Source of the DNA: Streptomyces sp. NBC_00523
Lineage (GTDB): Bacteria; Actinomycetota; Actinomycetes; Streptomycetales; Streptomycetaceae
Assembly (NCBI RefSeq): GCF_036346615.1
Contig: NZ_CP107836.1
Location: 3,906,001-3,970,000 of the forward strand
DNA length: 64,000 nucleotides
Direction: 5' to 3'
The translations under genes and the position numbers were made by a program. Positions 21,446 through 30,273 of the stretch are shown here, in pieces. The notes beneath the pieces are model-generated. The model was not told the origin of the DNA. It ran no database searches and saw nothing but the letters and a program-made list of their open reading frames with translations. Numbering within the stretch: position 1 is the stretch's first letter; each line of letters begins with the position of its first letter.

Positions 21446-22304
21446 AGACGAATCCTCCGTAACCCTCTACCGCGCCGGCGATCTCGTCGGCCGAGGAAGC
21501 CCGGTTGTCACCGCTGACGGGAGTGGGCCCCTCTGTCTGACTCGACGACTCGATCTTCCAGTCATTGCCGATCCACTTGAGCTTTTCCGAGATCGTGAAC
21601 CAAGTCTCGGTCACCGGCTTCGTGGAGCCTTCACCGGCCATTCCGACGAGACCGGTGCACCAGACCTCGACCGTGGCCGAGTCTGCGGTGTGCTCGACCA
21701 CCTTCGTTCCCACTGGGACCGTGCGAGAGACGAATGTCAAGCCGCTGGGCGCCTTGCCGTCGTCGTTCAGTCCGACGTTCTTGAGGAAGTCCGGTGAGTA
21801 GGCGGTATCAAGATCTGTAGTCAGCTTTCCCACGACGGCCGGATCGTGGGTGGCCTGCACGATGGCCTGACGGGATGAGGCGACGAACATGTCGGCAGAC
21901 CCCAACGCCACCGCGTAGTTGGAGGCCGCGCTCTCCGCGCCCTGTTGGTCGTGGGCGAAGCCTGAGGGGATGGTGCCGTTTTTGCCTGTTACCGGCTTTG
22001 TGCCGGTGGGTGAGGTCGGGGCGGCGTCCGCCTTGTTGCCGGAGGTGGTGTCGGACTTGCCGTTCGAGTCGGTCTTGTCGCCGCCCATGTTGGCGAAGGC
22101 GATGGCGCCCAGCAGGAGGATCACCACGCCGGCGAAGGTGATGAGGGAGCGGGAGTTGCGGGCCGGGCGGCGGGGGCCGTAGGGGTCGCCGGTGGGGCCG
22201 TCGGGCAGGCGGGTGCGGGTCTGGCGGGTGCCGCCGATCGTGCTGTAGGCGTCGCTCGTGCGTCCCGCGTCGTTGCCGTAGCCGTCCTCGTCGCCGAGAC
22301 TCAT
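21435..22304 (-). CDS. Single-pass membrane protein, VirB8/TcpC-like
   Basis: 289 residues: a short cytoplasmic N-terminus, one membrane segment (LITFAGVVILLLGAIAFANM), a Ser/Thr/Asp-rich linker, then an extracytoplasmic domain of about 170 residues with alternating helix and strand (SAASNYAVALGSADMF, ATVEVWCTGLVG, TWFTISEKLKWIGNDWKI). Topology and operon place match the NTF2-fold VirB8/TcpC assembly factors; the assignment is by analogy, since such domains diverge strongly. It lies 181 bp downstream of the small VirB2-like gene. Confidence 0.7.
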   Translation of the reverse strand: MSLGDEDGYGNDAGRTSDAYSTIGGTRQTRTRLPDGPTGDPYGPRRPARNSRSLITFAGVVILLLGAIAFANMGGDKTDSNGKSDTTSGNKADAAPTSPTGTKPVTGKNGTIPSGFAHDQQGAESAASNYAVALGSADMFVASSRQAIVQATHDPAVVGKLTTDLDTAYSPDFLKNVGLNDDGKAPSGLTFVSRTVPVGTKVVEHTADSATVEVWCTGLVGMAGEGSTKPVTETWFTISEKLKWIGNDWKIESSSQTEGPTPVSGDNRASSADEIAGAVEGYGGFVYAR

Positions 22305-22485
22305 GCCGCGTACGCCCCCTCAACCGTTGCTTGAACCGCGTTGTAGTACGACGGTAGCCGTGCTGCTCTCCGCGCGGACGCGGTGTGGTGACTCGACATC
22401 AGGGGTACGCAACCTCTGCCGGTGGGCACGACGGACGGATGGGAGGGGTGGGGCGGACGAGCCCCGGCTCGGGGGTGACGCCAGG

Positions 22486-22794
22486 TCAGACGGCCATCCC
22501 GTACACAATGGTGAACAGGGTGCCGAGCGATCCGATGATGAACACACCGGTCAGACCGGCCACGATCAGCCCCTTGCCCTGTTCCGCGCTGAAGGTGTCG
22601 CGCAGAGCCGTCGCGCCGATCCGCTGCTTGGCCGCCCCCCAGACCGCGATGCCGAGGCACAGCAGGATGGCGATCGCCATCACCACCTCGATCATCACGC
22701 GGGCCTCGTTGCCCAGGGTGCCGAACGGCCCCCAGTTCGGGGCGATTCCGCCGATGATGGTGGTGATGTCGCCCTTTTCAGCTGCCAGGATCAT
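22486..22794 (-). CDS. Small two-TM membrane protein, VirB2-like, first gene of the T4SS-like operon
   Basis: About 102 residues from ATG 22794 (GGGG 11 nt upstream); an in-frame GTG at 22824 would add 10 residues. Two hydrophobic helices (MIEVVMAIAILLCLGIAVWGA and LIVAGLTGVFIIGSLGTLFTI) flank a short polar loop, the layout of VirB2 pilin-like or channel subunits. There is no classical cleavable signal. The operon promoter should lie in the 22825-23073 gap. Confidence 0.7.
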   Translation of the reverse strand: MILAAEKGDITTIIGGIAPNWGPFGTLGNEARVMIEVVMAIAILLCLGIAVWGAAKQRIGATALRDTFSAEQGKGLIVAGLTGVFIIGSLGTLFTIVYGMAV

Positions 22795-22981
22795 GTAAGT
22801 CACCGCCCCAGTTGGGTAGTTCACCGCCCGTACCGCATGGCACGGGTCACTCTCTATCTTCGCTGATGAAACTGGATTCGTACGACGGCTTCACGGCTCT
22901 CTTTACCCGGATCTCGCACATTTGACCGGTCTGACCGCCCTGACCTGCGGATCGAATCGGTGTGTGAGCGAAATGCGTATG

Positions 22982-23008
22982 GTTACTCTGTGTATCACGG
23001 AGAGTGAC
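22982..23008. promoter_or_regulatory. Imperfect inverted repeat upstream of the T4SS-like operon
   Basis: GTTACTCT and AGAGTGAC separated by 11 bp (one mismatch), about 190 bp upstream of the first gene of the operon and 65 bp after the DUF402 gene stop. The gap 22825-23073 holds no gene. A candidate operator only. Confidence 0.3.
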
Positions 23009-23073
23009 GTCGGGCAATGATCGTCATCACGCCAGACCGGCCGAGATATCCCGCGGCGGCCGAATCGCCCACT

Positions 23074-23763
23074 TCAGGGCGGCGGAGGCGAGGTCGGAGC
23101 GCCCGTCGGGCGCAGCAGCGGGTGACGCGGAACCGGTGGACGCGGTGGGGTCTTCCAGTACGAAGGTGGCCGGAAGTCGCACCATGAGCCGTCGAAGGGG
23201 AAGGTTCCGGCCTCGGCGAGCTGTGCGACCGTCGCTCCTTCGGACCGGATCGCCAGCGCTTCCTCGGCCGTCCAGTACGCGGGGTGGCCCGTCTTGTCGG
23301 CGAAGGACTGCTCGTCCTTCCAGCTCCACGTCCGGTCCGGGGCCACGTTGATGTCCAGCTCGTGGTCGGCGATGTCGATGTCCGCGCCGTGATGCACGCG
23401 CCGTTCGAGGTTGACGTACCAGCCGCGGAACTTGTGTCTGCGGCCGAAGAGCCACAGCACCGCGTGGGCCGCCCCCGTCGGCTGGTAGAAGAGGGCGTCG
23501 CCCATCGGCCAGCGGCCCGCGACGACGGGGAAGCCCTCGGCCGGGCGCTCGTGCGGGGCGATGTCGCGCAGGTGGGTCACGCCGCGCGGGAGGGCGGTGC
23601 GCCACATCGGGGTGCCCGATTTCATCCACACCAGTTGTCCGGTGTCCGTTCGTTCGACCAGGCGCACGGGTACGGAGGCGCTGAGGTGGCCGCCTATGAA
23701 CAGGTTCCAGTGCAGGATCTGGCCGGGTGTGCTGCTTGCGGTGTCTCTGTTGTCCTCTTTCAT
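23074..23763 (-). CDS. DUF402 domain protein
   Basis: About 229 residues from ATG 23763 (alternative ATG 23775). The DUF402 core is recognisable: GDALFYQPTGAAHAVLWLFG, then FRGWYVNLERRVHHG and DIDIADHELDINVAPDRTWSW with its acidic metal-binding residues, ending in a Pro-rich tail. Relatives include the nucleoside-phosphate hydrolases FomD and Ntdp; the substrate here is unknown. A stand-alone minus-strand gene between the T4SS-like operon and a hypothetical gene. Confidence 0.75.
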   Translation of the reverse strand: MKEDNRDTASSTPGQILHWNLFIGGHLSASVPVRLVERTDTGQLVWMKSGTPMWRTALPRGVTHLRDIAPHERPAEGFPVVAGRWPMGDALFYQPTGAAHAVLWLFGRRHKFRGWYVNLERRVHHGADIDIADHELDINVAPDRTWSWKDEQSFADKTGHPAYWTAEEALAIRSEGATVAQLAEAGTFPFDGSWCDFRPPSYWKTPPRPPVPRHPLLRPTGAPTSPPPP

Positions 23764-23855
23764 GCGATTGATCATTCCCGCCGCGCGGGCGCCGGACACG
23801 TACGGCCGGACCCGTACAGGCAGCTCAGGGAGCGTCCCTGACGGGGCGTCGTCCG

Positions 23856-24290
23856 TCAGTCGGTGGCGATGCCGCGGCTCGCGAGGACGTCGGTGTCGAA
23901 CGACATGCCGATTCCGCAGTTGTCCACGCCCTCGATCAGCCGCAGGTTCGGCAGCAGGTCCAGGTCGTCCAGCGAGCCCACGTCGAAGAGGCCGTCCTCT
24001 CCGTCCCAGACCGGCGCGCACTCCTGGTACACCTGCAGGCCGCCGTCGACGTCCAGCGTCTCGACCGTCGCCAGGAGTTCCGGGCTGATCTCCAGGGCCT
24101 CGAAGTGGGCGCGGGCCTCGTCCAGGACGGTGAACGCGAGGTCGTTGTCGTAGGCGTAGGTCTGCGGGTCGTCGATGCCCTTCGCCTTCAGGCAGTCGGC
24201 TATGCGGAACGCCGGGGTGAGCGTCTCGTCGTCGTACATGAGCTTGTCGATGACGATCAGCTTGAAGTTGAAGTCGCGGAAGGCAGGCAT
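23856..24290 (-). CDS. Conserved acidic hypothetical protein (DUF6892-like)
   Basis: 144 residues from ATG 24290. Begins MPAFRDFNFKLIVIDKLMYD and is strongly acidic, without signal or membrane segments. The FRDFNFKL start reminds me of the DUF6892 family, some of whose members sit near toxin or immunity genes, but I cannot confirm it. Preceded by the hairpin at 24305-24345. Confidence 0.6.
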   Translation of the reverse strand: MPAFRDFNFKLIVIDKLMYDDETLTPAFRIADCLKAKGIDDPQTYAYDNDLAFTVLDEARAHFEALEISPELLATVETLDVDGGLQVYQECAPVWDGEDGLFDVGSLDDLDLLPNLRLIEGVDNCGIGMSFDTDVLASRGIATD

Positions 24291-24304
24291 GCCCGGATCG
24301 TAGC

Positions 24305-24345
24305 GGTGCCCTCGGACAGACCGTCTTGGTCCGTCCGAGGGCACC
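24305..24345 (-). terminator. Terminator of the DUF4232 lipoprotein gene
   Basis: 18-bp arms (GGTGCCCTCGGACAGACC and its complement, one mismatch) around a GTCTT loop, 17 bp after the lipoprotein stop. No T-run follows, which is common in Streptomyces terminators. Confidence 0.75.
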
Positions 24346-24361
24346 GTCGTGGCCCGGGAGG

Positions 24362-25150
24362 TCAGGGCTTCGTGTTCGCCTGCTTCATGGAGGCCACCGC
24401 GTCGGCGACCGTGCGCTCGTACAGGCCCAGCTTCGGGGTGCCGACCTTCACGTCGGGGCCGAGCGGGAAGTTGAGCTGCTCGGCGTTGGCCATGTGGTCG
24501 CCGTCGGCGAGTACGTTCAGCTCGTCCACCCAGGTCACGCCGTTTCCGCCGCCCGGGTTGAGGTCGATCACCGCGATCGCGGCGGTCTTCGGCTTCACCG
24601 GGTACGCCGGAGCGCCGCCGAGGCCGCTAGGGACCAGCGGGATGATGTCGCCGCTGTGGTCCGTGGCCTTCGCCGCGCCCAGGCTGACGCGCGGGAAGTA
24701 GCTCAGGCCGCAGGAGTTCTTGCCGGTGTTGTTGACCTCGATCACGTGCTGGGTGGCCGAACCCTCGCGGGCGTACACGCGCACCGACAGGTCGCCGCTC
24801 TTGCAGGGGTGCTTGTACGCGTAGGAGTCGCTGGTGTCGCCGGCGGTGGACCCGCCCGTCTTCGCGGCGCCCCCGTTGGACTTGCCGGTGCTGGAGGTGA
24901 CCGCGTCCGTGGAGCCGCCGCCCGTCTTCGCGCCGTCGCCCGCGGTGCTGCCCTGGTCCTGGGCGGCGTCGCCGGCGGTGTCCTTGGAGGTGTCCTTCGC
25001 GGCCACGGTGGCCTTGGCCGAGGCGGAGCCGTCGGCCGGGCCGGCCGCCTTCGTCCCGCTGCCGTCCCCGCCGCAGGCGGTGAGGGCGAGGGCGAGCACG
25101 GCGGTGGCGGCGGCGCCGAGGACGGCGGTGCGGTTGCGGAACGTACGCAT
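24362..25150 (-). CDS. DUF4232 family lipoprotein
   Basis: 262 residues from ATG 25150. Signal sequence MRTFRNRTAVLGAAATAV followed by lipobox LTAC (Cys at about 26), so it should be lipid-anchored on the outer membrane face. A low-complexity Gly/Ser/Thr/Asp/Lys linker of about 80 residues precedes a DUF4232-like beta domain with two cysteines (HPCKSGDLSVRVYA, TGKNSCGLSYFPRVSL). The function of the domain is unknown. Divergent from the next gene. Confidence 0.8.
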   Translation of the reverse strand: MRTFRNRTAVLGAAATAVLALALTACGGDGSGTKAAGPADGSASAKATVAAKDTSKDTAGDAAQDQGSTAGDGAKTGGGSTDAVTSSTGKSNGGAAKTGGSTAGDTSDSYAYKHPCKSGDLSVRVYAREGSATQHVIEVNNTGKNSCGLSYFPRVSLGAAKATDHSGDIIPLVPSGLGGAPAYPVKPKTAAIAVIDLNPGGGNGVTWVDELNVLADGDHMANAEQLNFPLGPDVKVGTPKLGLYERTVADAVASMKQANTKP

Positions 25151-25416
25151 GGGAATCCCCGAAGTGTGTGGCGGTCGGTGGGTCGGTCGGTGCAGACAGG
25201 GCCGGGATCTGCGGCGAACCGCTCCCCCTCCGGACCGTCTGACAGGGGAAGCCTCCCGCGCGCCGCTCATGTTCTGCTAACGCCTGCCTGACGTCCGGCT
25301 GACGTCCCTCGCGACGTCCCTCGAACGAGGGCTTCGGGTGGTGCATGGCCCGGTGGCCGTGCGGGAAGACCGGGTCCGCGCGTGACTTCGGCGGTCCGAT
25401 CACCGTTAGATGTGAT

Positions 25417-26613
25417 GTGCCCAAGCCTGTCGTGTCCGCCGTGCCGCCCGTGACGACCGCTTCCGCCGGAGACGGTCCCGCCGCCTCGCCGCCTCCCTTC
25501 CTGCTCACACCGCGCCAGGGGGAGGGCGCCCGTGCGCTCCTCTCGTACGTGGCCGGCCTGCCGCTGGACTCCGTCGACGCGCGGCTCCTGGCGGTCGTCG
25601 TGGGGATCCGGGCCGCGCGGACGGGGGCGGGCAACCTCACCGGGACCGATCTGCGGTCGTTGCGGCTGGAGGACCCGGAGGGCGCCCTGGCCGAGCTGAC
25701 GGCGGCGGGGTGGGATGTGCCCGGGCAGCTCATCGGCGGGGAACCGGATGTGCCGTACGCCATCGTGGTGCCGGACCTGGCCCCGGGGCCCGACCGCGCA
25801 CTGCGTCTCGGCAAGGACGCGCGGTCGCGGGTGTCGGGCTGGTCCATGCGCACGAGGCTCGCCAAGCCGGTACGGAAGGGGGCGTCGGGGGTCCGGCTGG
25901 CCGCGCTGTTCCTGGCGGCCCACTGCTCCGACGAACTGGTCGGCCAGGCACCGGCCGAGCTGCCCGCCGCCTGTTACGGGGCGGTGCCCGTGCTCCTGGA
26001 GAAGGGGTTCCTCGCGGAGGTGTCCGGGCAGACCTACCGGCTCGGTGAGTCGGTGAGGCACCTCGCGGGCCGGTTCCGTACCCCGGAGGAGATTGCCGCG
26101 ATCGCGCGGGCGGAGGAGGAACGTCGGGCGGCCCGGGAGGCGGCGGCCGCCGCCGAGCCCACCCCGGAGAGCTGGGCGGCCTGGAAGTCCGGCGTGAGCC
26201 CCGCACTGCGGCGGCACGCGGAGGCGGTCGAGGCGTGCGCGCTCTGCCACCTCCCCTTCGTGCGGCTCGCTCCGGCGTTCATGTGCGGGCCGTCCCCGCT
26301 GCCGGCGCCCCGGACGGCTCTCGACGCGTACGAGGCGTGGCGGGCCGCCCATCCGGACTGCGGGCGCGAGGCGGCCCTGTACACCGTCGAGTTCCGGGCG
26401 GAGCACGGCCACGGGCCGTCGCACGGCCAGCTGTGCAAGGGCCTGCGGTGGAAGAAGCTCGGGCGGGAGCTGCGCGGGGTCATCGTGCACACCCTCATCG
26501 AGGAGGGCTGGCTGGCGTCCACGCCTCCGGTGCCGTGGACCCTGCGGCCGGGGAGGACCGCCCAGGCGCAGGGGATCGCCCTGCCCGGACAGGCGGTGCC
26601 CTCCGGCCGCTGA
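25417..26613 (+). CDS. Unidentified cytoplasmic protein with a central CxxC and helical C-terminus
   Basis: About 398 residues from GTG 25417. No signal or membrane segment. The N-half is Ala/Gly/Leu-rich and helical (GARALLSYVAGLPLDSVDARLL). The centre has CALCHLPF and a further Cys near FMCGP. The C-terminus LCKGLRWKKLGRELRGVIVHTLIEEGWL could be a winged-helix-like segment. I do not recognise the family. It ends 2 bp from the convergent LtrA-like gene. Confidence 0.65.
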   Translation: MPKPVVSAVPPVTTASAGDGPAASPPPFLLTPRQGEGARALLSYVAGLPLDSVDARLLAVVVGIRAARTGAGNLTGTDLRSLRLEDPEGALAELTAAGWDVPGQLIGGEPDVPYAIVVPDLAPGPDRALRLGKDARSRVSGWSMRTRLAKPVRKGASGVRLAALFLAAHCSDELVGQAPAELPAACYGAVPVLLEKGFLAEVSGQTYRLGESVRHLAGRFRTPEEIAAIARAEEERRAAREAAAAAEPTPESWAAWKSGVSPALRRHAEAVEACALCHLPFVRLAPAFMCGPSPLPAPRTALDAYEAWRAAHPDCGREAALYTVEFRAEHGHGPSHGQLCKGLRWKKLGRELRGVIVHTLIEEGWLASTPPVPWTLRPGRTAQAQGIALPGQAVPSGR

Positions 26614-26615
26614 CG

Positions 26616-27812
26616 TCAGTGCGCGTCGGTCCGCCCGGCGTCGCTGCCCGCGTCCCGGGCAGCCAGCAGCAGGGTCGCCGCGATGAGCAGTGCGGTGACG
26701 ATGCCCGTGGTCAGGATGGGGGACGGGGCGTACGTGGCCGCCAGGACCGCGAGGACCGCCACCGGGTGGAGCACGTCGGCCGCGCGGCGAAGCCCCGCGG
26801 TGCGGTGGTGCAGCAGCCAGACGAGGGTGATGAACACGGCGACCGGGACGGTGTAGACGGCCGCCGCCGTGCGGTCGGAGATGTGGCCGTGGCCCGCGGT
26901 GTGCGCGACGTTGAGGGCGAGCCCGGCGCCGACCGCGGCGGCCGACGCGAAGACGAGGTAGTGCCCGTACCCCCACAGCAGCGCCGTACGCAGGCTGGTC
27001 AGCAGCCGGGGTGCGCTCTGCGCGAAGTACAGCCACCACAGGGCGAACACCGTCAGGAGTCCGCCCGCGACCAGTGCGGCGAGGTCGCCGAGCGCCGCGT
27101 GCGTGTCCAGCGCGGCGCGTACGGCAACGGTGGCGGCGGTGATGGACTCGCCGAGCACGATCAGCGTGAACAGCCCGTACCGTTCGGCGATGTGGTGCGG
27201 GTGCCAGGTGGTGGTGGTTTTACGTTCCGCCAGTGCGGGAACGGCGATTTCCGCGACGACGAGGACCGCGAACGTCACCAGGCCGGTGTCCTCGGGCAGG
27301 GCCAGCCGTACGACCCAGCCGATCTGCACCAGGAAGATCCCGGCGGCGTACCCCAGGCAGGTGCGGCGCCGTTCCGGGTCCGAGCGGGCGGCGCGCAGCC
27401 ACTGTGTGACCATGGCGAGCCGCATGATCACGTAGCCCCAGGTGATGACGGTGAAGTCCTCGTGCTCCAGCGCCTCGGGCGCGCCCGCCGCGAGGACGAG
27501 CGCGCCGGTGATCTGTACGAGCGTCAGCAGCCGGTACGGGACGTCGTCGGTGTCGTACGCGGAGGCGAACCAGGTGAAGTTCATCCACGCCCACCAGATC
27601 GCGAAGAACACCATCGCGTAGCCGAGGACGGCGTGGCCGATGCGGCCTGCCGCGAGTTCGTGCTCGAAGGCGGACGCGGCCTGGGCGACGGCGGCGACGA
27701 AACAGAGGTCGAAGAAGAGTTCCAGCATCGTCGAGGCGCGGTGCTGCTCGTCGGCGCTGCGCGCCACCATGGGCCGGTGCCAGAAGCTGGGGGAGGGGGA
27801 CGATGAGCTCAT
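26616..27812 (-). CDS. Low temperature requirement A (LtrA) family membrane protein
   Basis: 398 residues from ATG 27812 with about 10-12 membrane helices. Family hallmarks: STMLELFFDLCFVAAVAQA near the start, IWWAWMNFTWFASAYDTDD, then AERYGLFTLIVLGESITAAT. LtrA proteins are widespread in actinobacteria; their biochemical role is unclear. The start codon region abuts the upstream region of the divergent gene at 27850. Confidence 0.88.
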   Translation of the reverse strand: MSSSSPSPSFWHRPMVARSADEQHRASTMLELFFDLCFVAAVAQAASAFEHELAAGRIGHAVLGYAMVFFAIWWAWMNFTWFASAYDTDDVPYRLLTLVQITGALVLAAGAPEALEHEDFTVITWGYVIMRLAMVTQWLRAARSDPERRRTCLGYAAGIFLVQIGWVVRLALPEDTGLVTFAVLVVAEIAVPALAERKTTTTWHPHHIAERYGLFTLIVLGESITAATVAVRAALDTHAALGDLAALVAGGLLTVFALWWLYFAQSAPRLLTSLRTALLWGYGHYLVFASAAAVGAGLALNVAHTAGHGHISDRTAAAVYTVPVAVFITLVWLLHHRTAGLRRAADVLHPVAVLAVLAATYAPSPILTTGIVTALLIAATLLLAARDAGSDAGRTDAH

Positions 27813-27849
27813 GGGGGCGCATTCTTCCGGCTGGGCGGGGAAAGCACGC

Positions 27850-29706
27850 GTGTTACCGCGCCCGGAGGAAAAGTGCTGGCGTGGTGATGCGCGGCTCTGC
27901 CACACTCCGCGCCATGACCTATGGAATCGAGAACCACCCCGCCCGTTGAGCGCCCCGGAAGAGCGCGGAGCGCTCACTCCCCGGCCCGCCCCCCTATACG
28001 CGTGCGCGCTGCGTGTCCAACACGCCGAGCCCGAGGGGCCTTGGTGCCAGGCGGACGCGGCGCCGCCCGTACCCCGCCGTGGCCCGTCCAACCGGGTCAG
28101 CCGGGACTTCACTCGAACCAAGGACGAGCTGACCCGTCTTCTCCGTCCGTTGCTGGCCGCCCCCGACCCCGTCGAGGCGGCTGAAGAGGTGCATCGGCGC
28201 CTCGACGCCCTGGACCCGCCTGTCAGGCATCGCACCCTGCGTCTCCTCGTCGCCGGGATGCCGGTGGAGAACGAGGAACGCGCGCGGGCGCTGGCGCGGG
28301 TGCTCGTGCGTACGGGGACCGGATACCGGGCCGTCTGCGTCGGGCTCGCCCTGCTCACCGGGCTGGGTGAGTCGCAGGATGTGCCGTATCTCCGGACCCT
28401 CGGCCGGCTGCGCACCCTCGTGTACCCCGTCGTCCACGCGCTCGACGCCCTGGACCGGCCTGCCGGTGCGCTGCTCGAACTCCGCAACCAAGGTGAGGCC
28501 GTGACCTTCGTGCCGCTGCTTGCCGCCCTCGACGCCGGCGACCGTACCGCCGTACGGGAATGGCTGGTCGCGCTCCCGGGGGGCGTGGGGCCCGAGGTGG
28601 CGCGGCGGGTGGCGGAGGCGTCCGGGCTGGTGGATCTACTGGCCGAGGTGCCAGCGCTTCCGGCTTCCGAGGGCGCCGCGCTGATCGCCCGGACCGGGCG
28701 GCTGCTGTTCCTCATGACCAGCCTCCGCGACTATCGGCCCGCGATCCTCTCCTACCTGGACGCCCCTCGCGCGTACGAGGCGTTCGCCCGGGGCGCCGGG
28801 CTCCTTCCCCCCACGCTCGACCACCATGCGCTTCTCCTGTCCGCCGTTCAGGAGCTGAGCACCGGGCCCGCCGTGCTGCACGACTGGGGGCCCGGGCGGC
28901 GTGAGGCGGCGCTGTCGGAGCTGACGGCCGTTCTGAGGCGGCCGGAGTGGTGTGTGGTGCCGGACGGGGAGGGCGACGAGCCCGGTGTGCGGTGGCGGGC
29001 CGCGTGGGTGCGGCGTACGCGGGCGCAGGTGCTGGGGGCGCCGCAGGAGCCGGGTGCGCGATTGCGTATCGCCGTGCACGAGCGTGACCCCGACGAACCG
29101 GGCGCCGTCGAGGCGCGCGTCCTTGTCGACGGGCGTCCGCTGGTCCCGGACTACTTCGGTCAGGGGCCCGCCAACTCCCCCGAGGAGTTGCTGTTCCCCG
29201 ACACCTTGCGGGCCACGGACGAACCGCGCGAGGTGCAGCTCGCCGAGGCGTACTGCACGGAGGGCTGTTGCGGTGCGCTGTACGTCACCGTCCGGCGGGA
29301 CGGGGATCAGGTCGTCTGGTCGGGCTGGCGACGCCACGTTCCGCCGGGCGGCAAACGGGAACTGCCCGAGCTCCGCTTCGACGCCGCAGCGTACGACGCC
29401 GAGATCGCCCGGGCGTCGGACGACGAGAGCTGGATGTGGCCCGCCCGCCGGGCCGCCCGGCTGATCGCCGACGGGCTGCGCGGCCGGCCGGACCTCCTCG
29501 CGCGTTGGAATGTCCGGCTCGACTGGGCCGGGACGGCCTTCAGTAACCCCGAGGACACCCTGATCAGCCTCTTCTACGACGGTGAGGACGGCTACGTACG
29601 GCAGATCCGCTGGCACATCGCGGAGGACGGCACCCCGCCGGAGGACCGTGCGGCGGCCGCGTTGCGGCGGCTCGGTGAGGAGGATCCGAGGGCGTACGGG
29701 AGTTAG
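27850..29706 (+). CDS. Large hypothetical protein, helical-repeat N-half
   Basis: About 618 residues if it starts at GTG 27850, preceded by GGGGAAAG; the first 70 or so residues look non-conserved and the true start may lie further in (the confident part begins near 28092, RVSRDFTRTKDELTRLL). The N-half is repeated amphipathic helices of HEAT-like appearance (LLRPLLAAPDPVEAAEEVHR, ALARVLVRTGTGYRAVCVGL). The C-half is mixed alpha/beta with CTEGCCGALYVTV, a cysteine-rich motif, and WSGWRRHVPPGG. No family recognised. No export signal. Confidence 0.65.
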   Translation: MLPRPEEKCWRGDARLCHTPRHDLWNREPPRPLSAPEERGALTPRPAPLYACALRVQHAEPEGPWCQADAAPPVPRRGPSNRVSRDFTRTKDELTRLLRPLLAAPDPVEAAEEVHRRLDALDPPVRHRTLRLLVAGMPVENEERARALARVLVRTGTGYRAVCVGLALLTGLGESQDVPYLRTLGRLRTLVYPVVHALDALDRPAGALLELRNQGEAVTFVPLLAALDAGDRTAVREWLVALPGGVGPEVARRVAEASGLVDLLAEVPALPASEGAALIARTGRLLFLMTSLRDYRPAILSYLDAPRAYEAFARGAGLLPPTLDHHALLLSAVQELSTGPAVLHDWGPGRREAALSELTAVLRRPEWCVVPDGEGDEPGVRWRAAWVRRTRAQVLGAPQEPGARLRIAVHERDPDEPGAVEARVLVDGRPLVPDYFGQGPANSPEELLFPDTLRATDEPREVQLAEAYCTEGCCGALYVTVRRDGDQVVWSGWRRHVPPGGKRELPELRFDAAAYDAEIARASDDESWMWPARRAARLIADGLRGRPDLLARWNVRLDWAGTAFSNPEDTLISLFYDGEDGYVRQIRWHIAEDGTPPEDRAAAALRRLGEEDPRAYGS

Positions 29707-29871
29707 GACCGGTCCATCGATCGGGTGATCCCCGGTCGGGGGCGAGGCGTTGGCAGGGCCGGGGAGCGGGGGTGTGCCCGCTCCCCGGCCGCTGTGTGTC
29801 CGGCGTGTCGCGGTTGCCGCGTTTGGCACAGTGCCGCTCCACGATCTTCGTGATCAAGAACGGGGTGGACG

Positions 29872-30219
29872 ATGAGTGGTGCGCGGTTGAGGCTGGTCGA
29901 TCTCGCGGGTGGCGGCGGGGGCGGCTCCGCCGCCGGCGGTGGCCCTGCTGCCGGGGATGAGCTGCGGCACAGCGGTGGTGCGTGGCTGCGGGCCGCCGGG
30001 GGTGCGGAGGGGATGGGGGCCCATCTCGGTCCCGTACGCGGGGAACTGACGACGGCGCACGAGGGGCTGATCGCGGGGACCGCCGGTCTGAACTCGCTGG
30101 CCGAGCTGGGTGCGGTGCGGGAGTCCTGGGTACGCCGTGTCGAGTCCGCCCGCCATGAGTGCGGGGCGCTCGCGGGCAGCCTGCGCGCTGTCGCGCGGGC
30201 GCAGGGGGGAGACGAATGA
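29872..30219 (+). CDS. Small helical protein, ESX/WXG-like
   Basis: 115 residues from ATG 29872. A Gly/Ala-rich N-terminus is followed by an about 80-residue helical hairpin (ELRHSGGAWLRAAGGAEGMG, LNSLAELGAVRESWVRRVES). Size, lack of signal peptide and position 54 bp before an alpha/beta hydrolase with its own helical N-domain resemble EsxA/EspC-type partners of secreted proteins. The canonical WXG turn is absent, so the type VII link is inference. Confidence 0.6.
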   Translation: MSGARLRLVDLAGGGGGGSAAGGGPAAGDELRHSGGAWLRAAGGAEGMGAHLGPVRGELTTAHEGLIAGTAGLNSLAELGAVRESWVRRVESARHECGALAGSLRAVARAQGGDE

Positions 30220-30273
30220 GTCCGTGCGGTCGTCCTTCTCGCCCGTCGCGCGTCCGACCCACGGGGTCGAGCG

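Noticed and set aside
15410..22794. The T4SS-like operon as an integrated conjugative element
   Set aside because: No relaxase, replication or excision gene, no flanking tRNA or att repeats; neighbours are core genes.
25193..25336. Short direct repeats (GACGTCCCTCG twice, GGTCGGT units) as an operator or att site
   Set aside because: Short, imperfect and without a second copy elsewhere in the window; likely chance in GC-rich DNA.
27914..27949. Short ATG frame (about 11 codons) upstream of the helical-repeat gene as its true start
   Set aside because: It stops at once and is out of frame with the main ORF; a frameshift is possible but nothing in the sequence shows it.
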